DNA of 64,000 nucleotides from JACDAN01 sp963847235. GTDB taxonomy: Bacteria > Actinomycetota > Thermoleophilia > Gaiellales > Gaiellaceae. Below, one piece after another: positions 54,814 through 61,632 of the stretch. The notes below the pieces were generated by a model. That model made no database searches. It saw only the letters and a list, made by a program, of their open reading frames with translations, and was not told the origin of the DNA. The DNA lies in the NCBI GenBank assembly GCA_963847235.1, contig CAWJYU010000013.1, positions 1 through 64,000 on the forward strand, given 5' to 3'. Every line of letters starts with the position of its first letter. Within the stretch, counting starts at the first letter, position 1. The position numbers and the translations under genes were made by a program.

Positions 54814-56592
54814 ATGGGCTCGATCTTCTCTGCGGCGCTGGACCGGACGGCGGAACGGTTGGATCGGTGGCTGGGCTGGGACCGGCTCCCGCTGCCGCTC
54901 GCGATCCTGGCGCTCGTCGGCCTCAGGGGCCGGCTCCGGAACGAGAACCTGCACGACACCGGCAAGGGGCGGCGCGTTGCCGAGCCCGACAAGGACTCCG
55001 GCGACTATCTCAATGCGCGCACCTACGACGGGACGTTCAACGACCTCAACGACCCGCAGATGGGCGCCCTCCACGCGCGCTTCGGACGGAACGTCCCGCT
55101 CCAGTTCACCTGGCCCGAGCCCGAGGAGGCGCTGCTCGAGCCCAACCCCCGCCTGGTCAGCCGACGCCTCCTCACCAGGGACGAGTTCTCGCCGGCGACG
55201 ACGCTGAACCTCCTCGCCGGCGCGTGGATCCAGTTCGAGGTGCACGACTGGTTCAGCCACGGCCAGGCCGACGAGGAGAGCCCGTGGGAGCTCCCGCTCG
55301 AGGAGGGCGACCCGTGGCACGAGAATCCGATGCGGATCCCGCGCGCGAAGCGGGACCCGAGCCCCGACGCGAGCGGTCCGCCGACGTACGCGACCGAGGA
55401 CACGCACTGGTGGGACGGCTCCAACGTCTACGGCGGCGACAAGCAGTTCGCCGACGCGCTGCGCACGGGCGAGAACGGGAAGCTGAAGATCGACGAGCAG
55501 GGCCTGCCGCCCGCGGAGCTGGAGCAGATGATCGACCTCAAGGGCGTCGCCGGCAACTTCTGGGTCGGCCTCGCGCTCCTCCACTCCCTGTTCATGCGCG
55601 AGCACAACGCGATCTGCGACCACCTGCACGCGAAGTACCGCGATCTGGACGACGAGACGCTCTACCAGAAGGCCCGCCTCGTGAACGCAGCGTTGATGGC
55701 GAAGATCCACACCGTCGACTGGACCCCCGCGGTCATCGCCCACCCGACGACGATGGTCGCGCTCCGCGCCAACTGGTGGGGCATCCTCGGCGAGGGCTTC
55801 GTCAAGCGTTTCGGCCGCCGAACGAGCAACGAGGTGCTCCGGGGGATCCCTGGCTCGCCGACCGACCACCACACGGCGCCGTACTCGCTGACCGAGGAGT
55901 TCGTCGCCGTCTACAAGATGCACCCGCTGATCCCGGACGACTACACGTTCCGGTCAGTCCGCGACGACGGCGTCCTCCAGGAGCGCACGCTCGAGGAGAT
56001 CGGCGCCCTCGACGTGCGTGCCAGGCTCGACGAGATGCCGATGACCGACGTCTTCTACTCGTTCGGCCGCATGCACCCGGGCGCGATCGAGCTGCACAAC
56101 TTCCCGCGCTTCCTCCAGCACTTCAAGCGGCCGGCGGGCGACGAGATCGACCTCGCGGCGATCGACGTCATCCGGACCCGCGAGCGCGGCGTCCCGCGCT
56201 ACAACCAGTTCCGTCGTCTCTTCCACCTGAAGCCCGTCGAGTCGTTCAGGGAGCTGACGGACAACCCCGAGTGGGCGGAGGAGCTGGAGGAGGTCTACGG
56301 CGACGTCGAGCGGGTCGACCACATGGTCGGGATGTACGCCGAGCCGAAGCCGCGCGGCTTCGGGTTCAGCGACACCGCATTCCGCGTCTTCATCCTGATG
56401 GCCTCGCGGCGGCTCAAGAGCGACCGGTTCTTCACCCGCGACTACCGGCCCGAGGTCTACACGAAGGCCGGGATCGACTGGGTGGAGGACAACACGATGC
56501 GCACGCTGCTGCTCCGCCACTTCCCGGAGCTGGAGCCCGCGCTTCAGGGCGTCGAGAACCCGTTCGCGCCCTGGCGACAGATCGGGGCGTAG
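54814..56592 (+). CDS. Alpha-dioxygenase-like heme peroxidase (animal-peroxidase superfamily)
   Basis: A 592-residue protein of the animal heme peroxidase superfamily, closest in pattern to fatty acid alpha-dioxygenases. The distal His is in IQFEVHDWFSHG (His144). HWWDGSNVYGGDK and MREHNAICDHLHAKY are family blocks. SLTEEFVAVYKMHPLIPD places Tyr367 and proximal His370 three residues apart, as do the radical Tyr and heme His of plant alpha-DOX. These enzymes add O2 to fatty acids at the alpha carbon, giving 2-hydroperoxides. No signal peptide is seen. It is the first of a plus-strand operon with two small genes and a phosphatase. A peroxidase role cannot be excluded. Confidence 0.85.
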   Translation: MGSIFSAALDRTAERLDRWLGWDRLPLPLAILALVGLRGRLRNENLHDTGKGRRVAEPDKDSGDYLNARTYDGTFNDLNDPQMGALHARFGRNVPLQFTWPEPEEALLEPNPRLVSRRLLTRDEFSPATTLNLLAGAWIQFEVHDWFSHGQADEESPWELPLEEGDPWHENPMRIPRAKRDPSPDASGPPTYATEDTHWWDGSNVYGGDKQFADALRTGENGKLKIDEQGLPPAELEQMIDLKGVAGNFWVGLALLHSLFMREHNAICDHLHAKYRDLDDETLYQKARLVNAALMAKIHTVDWTPAVIAHPTTMVALRANWWGILGEGFVKRFGRRTSNEVLRGIPGSPTDHHTAPYSLTEEFVAVYKMHPLIPDDYTFRSVRDDGVLQERTLEEIGALDVRARLDEMPMTDVFYSFGRMHPGAIELHNFPRFLQHFKRPAGDEIDLAAIDVIRTRERGVPRYNQFRRLFHLKPVESFRELTDNPEWAEELEEVYGDVERVDHMVGMYAEPKPRGFGFSDTAFRVFILMASRRLKSDRFFTRDYRPEVYTKAGIDWVEDNTMRTLLLRHFPELEPALQGVENPFAPWRQIGA

Positions 56593-56964
56593 GTGGTCGG
56601 TGACGCTGCCCGGGTCACGCTCGCAGCCGTCCGGATGTTCAACGGCGGCGCCTCGCTCGTCACGCCGCGGATGTTCGCGCAGCGGCTGGGGCGTGAGAGC
56701 GACGCCGACGGCGCGGCCGTCCACGCGCTGCGGATGTTCGGGATTCGCACGGTGCTGATTGCGCTCGACCTCATGAGCCGCGATCCGGCGGTCCGGCGAC
56801 ACGCGCTGCGGTTCTCGGTGCTGATCCACGCCACGGACACCGTCTCGGCGGCGATGGCGGGGCTGAACGGCCAGCTGCCGGCGAAGGCCGCGAAGCTCGC
56901 GACCGGCGTCTCCGCGGCCAACGTCGTCCTGGCGCTGCTCGCGAGCCGGAAGGTGCGCTCGTGA
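56593..56964 (+). CDS. Small membrane-associated protein after the alpha-dioxygenase-like gene
   Basis: A 123-residue protein starting at the GTG directly after the previous stop. It is Ala-rich and moderately hydrophobic, with two or three possible short helices: RMFGIRTVLIALDLMS, ALRFSVLIHATDTVSAAMAGL and LATGVSAANVVLALLAS. The pattern resembles small DUF4267-type proteins, which is a weak match. No catalytic residue is evident. Its stop overlaps the next small open frame by GTGA. The tight spacing says that it is translated with the dioxygenase-like gene and may be an accessory to it. Confidence 0.6.
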   Translation: MVGDAARVTLAAVRMFNGGASLVTPRMFAQRLGRESDADGAAVHALRMFGIRTVLIALDLMSRDPAVRRHALRFSVLIHATDTVSAAMAGLNGQLPAKAAKLATGVSAANVVLALLASRKVRS

Positions 56965-57080
56965 ACGCCGCCGCGCTGCCCGAGAAGGAGTGCGACCTCG
57001 TCATCGTGGAGGCCTGGCCGGACTTCGACGCGGGCGCACCGACCCCGAAGCCGACCCTCCGCATCGTCCCGCGCGCGTAA
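56961..57080 (+). CDS. Possible 39-residue peptide
   Basis: A short open frame with a GTG that overlaps the previous stop (GTGA) and ends at a TAA at 57080. It reads VNAAALPEKECDLVIVEAWP, then DFDAGAPTPKPTLRIVPRA. Position and overlap are the only support. It could be a genuine small protein of the operon or a chance frame before the phosphatase gene 12 bases downstream. Confidence 0.4.
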   Translation: MNAAALPEKECDLVIVEAWPDFDAGAPTPKPTLRIVPRA

Positions 57081-57092
57081 AGGCCGGGCGGC

Positions 57093-57668
57093 ATGGCGAC
57101 CGAGATCGTGCTCGTCCGGCACGGGGAGACCGAGTGGAGCCGGGACGGCAAGCACACCGGCAACACCGACGTCGAGCTGACGGACCGGGGGCGAGAGCAG
57201 GCGGCGGCGCTCGCCGCGGCCCTCCGAGGGAGAGACTTCGCCCGCGTGCTGACGAGCCCGCTGGCCCGCGCGGCCGAGACGGCGCGGCTCGCCGGCTTCG
57301 GGGAGATCGCCGAGCCGCGCGACGAGCTCCGCGAATGGGACTACGGCGCGTACGAGGGCCGCAAGACCGTCGACATCCGAGAGGAAAAGCCAGGGTGGAC
57401 GCTGTGGGCCGACGGCGTCCCCGACGGAGAGACGGCCGCCGAGGTCGCGGCGCGGGTCGACAGGCTGATCGCCGGGCTGCACGAGACGGAGGGCGCCGTG
57501 CTCGTCTTCGCCCACGGGCATCTCCTGCGCGTGCTCGCCGTCCGCTGGATCGGCCTCGAGCCGGAGTCGGGACGCGTGTTCGCGCTCGATCCGGCAACGA
57601 TCAGCGTCCTCGGCTACGAGCGGGAGACGCCGGTGATCCGCGTCTGGAACGCGGGCGCGACTTCCTGA
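57093..57668 (+). CDS. Histidine phosphatase superfamily protein (phosphoglycerate mutase-like)
   Basis: A 191-residue protein. The catalytic LVRHGETEWSRDGKHTGNTDVELTDRGREQA gives the phospho-acceptor His in the RHG motif and the usual second-strand residues. VLTSPLARAAETARLAG supplies an Arg of the phosphate pocket, DELREWDYGAYEGRK supplies the Glu, and VLVFAHGHLLRVLAVRWIG supplies the second His. Members are broad phosphatases or cofactor-dependent mutases; the small size suggests a phosphatase like CobC or YhfR. It is the fourth gene of the dioxygenase-like operon by spacing (12 bases). The substrate is unknown. Confidence 0.87.
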   Translation: MATEIVLVRHGETEWSRDGKHTGNTDVELTDRGREQAAALAAALRGRDFARVLTSPLARAAETARLAGFGEIAEPRDELREWDYGAYEGRKTVDIREEKPGWTLWADGVPDGETAAEVAARVDRLIAGLHETEGAVLVFAHGHLLRVLAVRWIGLEPESGRVFALDPATISVLGYERETPVIRVWNAGATS

Positions 57669-57672
57669 AAAG

Positions 57673-57854
57673 GCTCCCTACAAATGCCAAGTCCCGCAGA
57701 CCCGAAGGCCAGCAGGACTTGACGGGAGCACACTCTCACACTCGCCCGGGTCCGTCAAGTGGGTACTGCGAGCTAGCGGCGAGGGGCAGGAGGAGCCGGC
57801 GGGAGCAACCGCCTAAACGCAAAGATCACGGGGTGAGCACCGGCTCACCCCGTG
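57673..57854 (+). other. Structured leader before ltrA, with the start codon inside a hairpin
   Basis: Three nested or tandem stem-loops. A composite hairpin pairs 57673-57678 with 57724-57729 around an inner seven-base stem (57688-57694/57715-57721). A five-base stem lies at 57798-57802/57809-57813. A perfect 11-base stem lies at 57827-57837/57844-57854 and contains the GTG start of the next gene. It may control translation. I match it to no known riboswitch class. Confidence 0.4.
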
Positions 57855-59029
57855 CCCCGCGGATCTCCGCGGTCTTCCGCGAGACCGAGCGCGTCACGCC
57901 GCTCGAGCTCTTCTTCGACCTCGTCTTCGTCCTCGCGATCACGCAGTGCACGGCGCTGATGGCGGACGACCCGACCTGGGCCGGGCTCGTGCGGGGCCTG
58001 CTCGTCCTCGGCGTTCTGTGGTGGTCGTGGGTCGGCTACGCGTGGCTGACGAGCGTGCTCGACCCGGAGGAGGGCGGCGTCCGTCTCGTGATGTTCGCGG
58101 CGATGGGGGCGCTGCTCGTCGTCGCGCTGTGCGTGCCGGGCGCGTTCGGCGACGACGCGCTCCTCTTCGCGTGCGCCTACGGCGTCGTGCGCTTTGCCCA
58201 GATCGGGCTGTTGCTGATCGCGAGCAGAGAGAATCCCGGGCTGCGCCGGTCCGACGCTCGGGCTCGCCGGAGGGACGGCGATCGGCGTCGGCCTGCTCGT
58301 CGTCGCCTCCGGTCTCGACGGCTGGGCGCAGGGCGCCGTTTGGGCCGTGGCGCTCGCGCTGGACATGGCGGAGCCGTACTTCTTCGGCTCGGAGGGCTGG
58401 AGCCTCGAGCATCCGGGCCACTTCGCCGAGCGGCACGGCCTGATCGTGATCATCGCGCTCGGCGAGTCGATCGTGGCGATCGGAATTGGCGCAGGGGTGG
58501 CCGTGGACGCCGGCGTCGTCGCGGCCGCGACGCTCGGGATCGGCGTAGCGGCGGCCCTGTGGTGGCTGTACTTCGACGTGGTCGCACTCGTCGCGGAGCG
58601 GAGCCTCTCTCGGCTCGCTGCCGGCCGGGAGCGCAACGAGCGCGGCCGCGACTCGTACTCGTACCTCCACTTCCCGATGGTCGCCGGGATCGTCCTCCTC
58701 GCCCTCGGCCTGAAGAAGACGGTCGGCGACGTCGAGAACGAGCTGGGCACCGTCGTGGCGACCGCGATGTTCGGCGGTGCGGCGATCTACCTGCTCGCCC
58801 ACGTCGCCTTCCGGCTGCGGAACATCGGCACCTTGAATCGTCAGCGACTCGTCTGCGCCGTCGTGCTGCTCGCGTTGATCCCGCTCGCTCGCACGCATCC
58901 CGGCGCTCGCGGCGCTCGCGATTCTGACCGCCGCGCTCTGTGGGCTCGTCGCGCTGCGAGGCGGTCCGGTTCGCCGAGGCTCGGGCACGGGTACGCCAGA
59001 GGCTGGCGGAGGAGAGCGCGACGCACTAA
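57833..59029 (+). CDS. Low temperature requirement A (LtrA) family membrane protein, frame-broken three times
   Basis: About 398 residues with about 11 membrane helices. RVTPLELFFDLVFVLAITQCTALM and the following WWSWVGYAWLTSVLDPEEGGVRLVMFAAM are the hallmark start of LtrA. Later blocks (VALALDMAEPYFFG, ERHGLIVIIALGESIVAIGIG, ALWWLYFDVVALVAE, YLHFPMVAGIVLLALGLKK) also match. The frame changes near 58235, 58890 and 58950, each by one extra base. After the last one the text reads EAVRFAEARARVRQRLAEESATH and stops, a natural LtrA end. The GTG start lies inside a perfect hairpin. The function in the family is poorly defined. Confidence 0.82.
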
Positions 59030-59059
59030 CCGCCTCGGGCGCCGCCGGTCCTAGTGGGT

Positions 59060-59833
59060 ATGGCGGGCTTCGCAACGGTGGTCGAGGACGAGGGCGTGGT
59101 CGTGCGCTCCGCCGACGTGAACGGCTTCACGGTCGGCGAGCTCAGCTTCCCGGCCGGCTACGTCCAGGCGCCGGTCGAGCCCGACCTGCCGTACCTGGCG
59201 GTCGTCATCGGCGGTGCGCTCGAAAAGTCGTTCGGCGCCGGCCTGCCGCTCCACTCCGGAACGGCGCTGACGATGCCGGCCGGCGCGACCCACGGTGCCC
59301 GCTTCGGCCCCGACGGCGCACGGATCGTGATCGTCAAGGGGCGCACCGTCGGCTTCGACCGCCTCGACCGGCCACGCGGGCTCGGACTGCTCGCGAGGCG
59401 CCTCGCCGTCGAGCTGCGTACGTCCGATGCGGCCGCTCCGCTCGCGGCCGAGGGGATCGCGCTGGAGCTGCTGGCTGCGACTGCACGGAGCTCGCGACCG
59501 GTCGATCGCGCGCCTGCGTGGCTGGGCGCCGCGGAGGAGCTGATCCGGTCCCGCCGGAGCGACTGCGTCCGTCTGAGCGAGGTCGCCCGCGAGCTCGGAG
59601 TCGCTCCGGTCCAGGTCGCGCGCGGATTCCGCTCCCGCCACGGCGTCTCGGTCGGGGAGTACGGCCGCCGCGTCAGGATCGAGTGGGCGGCGGGGGAGAT
59701 CGCGGGCGGAGACCGGCCGCTCGCCGAGATCGCCGCGGAGGCTGGGTTCGCCGACCAGAGCCACTTCACGCGGCTGTTCGGGCGCTACGTCGGGACGACA
59801 CCCGGCCGGTTCCGGGCGTTCCAAACGCGTTAG
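59060..59833 (+). CDS. AraC-family transcriptional regulator
   Basis: A 257-residue regulator. The first 140 residues are a cupin-like sensing part (FPAGYVQAPVEPDLPYLAVVIGGALEKSFGAGLPLHSGTALTMPAGATHGARFG). The C-terminal 95 residues carry two helix-turn-helices: CVRLSEVARELGVAPVQVARGFRSRHGVSVGEYGRRVRIEWAA and PLAEIAAEAGFADQSHFTRLFGRYVGTTPGRFRAF, the standard AraC pattern. The ATG at 59060 gives MAGFATVVEDEG; a GTG six bases earlier is also possible. It sits 30 bases after LtrA on the same strand and before a small secreted protein that it may control. The ligand is unknown. Confidence 0.9.
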   Translation: MAGFATVVEDEGVVVRSADVNGFTVGELSFPAGYVQAPVEPDLPYLAVVIGGALEKSFGAGLPLHSGTALTMPAGATHGARFGPDGARIVIVKGRTVGFDRLDRPRGLGLLARRLAVELRTSDAAAPLAAEGIALELLAATARSSRPVDRAPAWLGAAEELIRSRRSDCVRLSEVARELGVAPVQVARGFRSRHGVSVGEYGRRVRIEWAAGEIAGGDRPLAEIAAEAGFADQSHFTRLFGRYVGTTPGRFRAFQTR

Positions 59834-59893
59834 GGCATTCAAGACACGCGGGGGCGCGCGGCCGATCCTGGAAGGCCCCACCAAGGAGGCTCG

Positions 59894-60406
59894 ATGCGCC
59901 TGCGCACAATCCTGACCCTCGTCGCCCTCGTCGCGTTCCTGGCCGTTCCGGCGGCGGCCGCCGACCAAGGCTCGTCGGCGTCCGCGAAGGGCGCCGTGAC
60001 GTGGACGATCCCGCCGGAGACGTTCGGCGTCGAGATCCACAACATCCTCGCCTTCACGGCCAAGGCGCGGCCCGACGGCACCGCCGACGGACGGTTCCTC
60101 TACATCCAGACCGCCGAAGGCGAGTCCTTCGTCTTCGGGGTCGACGTGACCTGCATGAAGACCTACGACGGAAACCGCGCGAAGATCGGCGGGGTGATCA
60201 CGTACTCGAACGACGTCACCCAGCCGGTCGGAAAGTACGCCTGGTTCCAGGTGTTCGACCTGGGCAAGTGGCCCGGCGGGCAGGCCGATCGCTCGAGCCT
60301 GATCGGGTTCGGCGACGAGGCCGCCAACGAAGCGTTCTGCAACAGCCCGAACCTTCCCCGATTCGGGCCGTGGGACGTGTTCGGCGACATCAAGGTCAAG
60401 ACCTAG
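59894..60406 (+). CDS. Small secreted protein of unknown function
   Basis: A 170-residue protein with a clear signal peptide (RTILTLVALVAFLAVPAAAA-DQ). The mature part is beta-rich without repeats: AVTWTIPPETFGVEIHNILAFTAKARPDG, GRFLYIQTAEGESFVFGVDVTCMKTYDGNRAKIGGVITYS, YAWFQVFDLGKW and GPWDVFGDIKV. Two Cys residues (in VTCM and AFCN) could pair. I recognise it as a recurrent actinobacterial type of unknown role. An aaggaggctcg site precedes the ATG. It is flanked by an AraC-family gene and a terminator-like hairpin, so it is its own unit. Confidence 0.7.
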   Translation: MRLRTILTLVALVAFLAVPAAAADQGSSASAKGAVTWTIPPETFGVEIHNILAFTAKARPDGTADGRFLYIQTAEGESFVFGVDVTCMKTYDGNRAKIGGVITYSNDVTQPVGKYAWFQVFDLGKWPGGQADRSSLIGFGDEAANEAFCNSPNLPRFGPWDVFGDIKVKT

Positions 60407-60416
60407 GAGCCAGCAC

Positions 60417-60447
60417 GCGGAGGGGCCGTGAGGCGCGGTCCCTCCGC
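60417..60447 (+). terminator. Hairpin after the small secreted-protein gene
   Basis: An eight-base stem (60417-60424/60440-60447) whose loop can also pair ccg with cgg. It lies ten bases past the stop and 13 bases before the next start. Confidence 0.6.
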
Positions 60448-60459
60448 TACCGTCAGGGA

Positions 60460-60870
60460 GTGACGGTTCGCGAGTATGCGACCGACGACCTCGTCGTCGA
60501 GTGGCGGCCGAAGCTCTGCTACCACTCCATGAACTGCGTTCGCGCGCTGCCCCTCGTCTTCGACAAGGACCGGCGACCGTGGATCGACCCGACTCAGGCG
60601 TCGACCGACGAGGTCGAGGCAGCAGTCGAGCGCTGCCCGTCCGGCGCGCTGCGGATCCGCCGTCTCCGCGGCGAGCCACGGCCGACGCCGACGACGGTCG
60701 AGATTACGCCGGACCCGAACGGCCCGCTGCTCGTTCGCGGCCCGATCACCGTCGTGGGGCCGGACGGCACCGTCGAAGAGGTCACGCGGGCCGCGTTCTG
60801 CCGCTGCGGCCAGTCCGGGAACAAGCCGTTCTGCGACGGCAGCCATCGCGAGGCGGGCTTCCGCGGGTGA
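60460..60870 (+). CDS. Fused 4Fe-4S mono-cluster (YjdI-like) and CDGSH iron-sulfur protein
   Basis: A 136-residue protein of two iron-sulfur parts. Residues 1-75 resemble the divergent 4Fe-4S mono-cluster domain of YjdI: VVEWRPKLCYHSMNCVRALPLVFD, DEVEAAVERCPSGALRI. Residues 85-136 form a CDGSH domain: GPITVVGPDGTVEE, AAFCRCGQSGNKPFCDGSHREAGF, whose C-x-C...C-x3-H ligands bind a 2Fe-2S cluster. The role would be electron transfer or cluster handling. The GTG at 60460 follows a cagggag site. Its stop overlaps the next gene by four bases, keeping the YjdI-YjdJ order known from E. coli but with an added CDGSH part. Confidence 0.87.
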   Translation: MTVREYATDDLVVEWRPKLCYHSMNCVRALPLVFDKDRRPWIDPTQASTDEVEAAVERCPSGALRIRRLRGEPRPTPTTVEITPDPNGPLLVRGPITVVGPDGTVEEVTRAAFCRCGQSGNKPFCDGSHREAGFRG

Positions 60871-61142
60871 CCGTCCGGGACAACCCCGACGAGCGACGAT
60901 ACGAGGCGCTCGTCGACGACGAGGTGGCGGGCTACCTGTTCTACCGCGCGCGGGAAGGTGAGCTCGTCCTGATCCACACGGAGGTCGACGAGGCGTTCGA
61001 GGGCCAAGGCATCGGGAGTGGCCTCGTCTCCGGCGCGCTCGAGGACATCCGCGCGCGTGGCCTCCGGATCGTGCCGATCTGCCCGTTCGTCAAGGCCTAC
61101 CTCGAGCGCCATCCCGAGCACGCCGACCTGATCGCGGCCTGA
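60867..61142 (+). CDS. GNAT-like N-acetyltransferase of the YjdJ type
   Basis: A 91-residue single-domain protein that begins at a GTG overlapping the previous stop. DEVAGYLFYRAREGELVLIHTEVDEAFEGQGIGSGLVSGALEDIRARGLRIVPICPFVKAYLERHPEHADLI is the compact GNAT form known from YjdJ: the acetyl-CoA loop is E-G-Q-G-I-G-S (residues about 49-56), and CPFVKAYLERHPEH is the conserved end. Family members may acetylate a small molecule or a protein N-terminus; the substrate is unknown. The pairing with the Fe-S gene is conserved between distant bacteria, so the two probably work together. The Lrp-type gene ends seven bases downstream. Confidence 0.88.
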   Translation: MTVRDNPDERRYEALVDDEVAGYLFYRAREGELVLIHTEVDEAFEGQGIGSGLVSGALEDIRARGLRIVPICPFVKAYLERHPEHADLIAA

Positions 61143-61149
61143 GAACTCG

Positions 61150-61602
61150 CTAGAGCGGCAGCTGCCGGCCGGGGATCGGCGTCGAGTGGATGATCGACGT
61201 CGTCGTCTGCCCGAGGACGATGAAGCGGTCGAGGATGTCCTCGAGGTCGTCCATCGCCCGCAGGTGGAGCTTGAGGACGAAGCAGTCCTCGCCCGTGACG
61301 CGGTGACACTCGACCACCTCCGGCACCTCGCGGGCGAGCTCCGGGATCTTCTGGAGCTGGCGCGTCGTCGGTCGGATCCGGACGAACGCGGCGATGGGGT
61401 AGCCGAGCGCCTTCGGGTCGACCTCCGTGCGGTAGCCGGTGATCACGCCCGTGCGCTCGAGGCGTGCGAGCCGCTCGGCGACCGCGGGCGAGGAGAGATT
61501 GATGCGCCGGCTGAGCTCGGCCAGGGAGAGGCGGGAGTTCTCCTGCAATTCCCGTAGAAGTCGTCGGTCGGTCTCGTCCAAGACCTTTGAATCGTAGGAC
61601 AT
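61150..61602 (-). CDS. Lrp/AsnC-family transcriptional regulator
   Basis: A 150-residue regulator. The N-terminal helix-turn-helix reads VLDETDRRLLRELQENSRLSLAELSRRINLSSPAVAERLARLERTGVITGYRTEVDPKALG, the standard AsnC-type pattern. The RAM effector domain follows (AAFVRIRPTTRQLQKIPELAREVPEVVECHRVTGEDCFVLKLHLRAMDDLEDILDRF). Such proteins respond to amino acids. The ATG at 61602 gives MSYDSKVLDETDR. The EamA-type exporter gene starts on the other strand about 30 bases away, a layout seen for regulator-exporter pairs, so it probably controls that exporter. Confidence 0.92.
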   Translation of the reverse strand: MSYDSKVLDETDRRLLRELQENSRLSLAELSRRINLSSPAVAERLARLERTGVITGYRTEVDPKALGYPIAAFVRIRPTTRQLQKIPELAREVPEVVECHRVTGEDCFVLKLHLRAMDDLEDILDRFIVLGQTTTSIIHSTPIPGRQLPL

Positions 61603-61632
61603 TTCGGCGCGAACGGGGCGAGAATTGTGGCG

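Noticed and set aside
57800..57835. ACGCAAAG after a short hairpin resembles part of a c-di-GMP-I (GEMM) riboswitch
   Set aside because: The other required parts (the GCAAACC strand and the GCC-x-GG-x-U-x-CC strand) are not found around it, so I call it only a structured leader.
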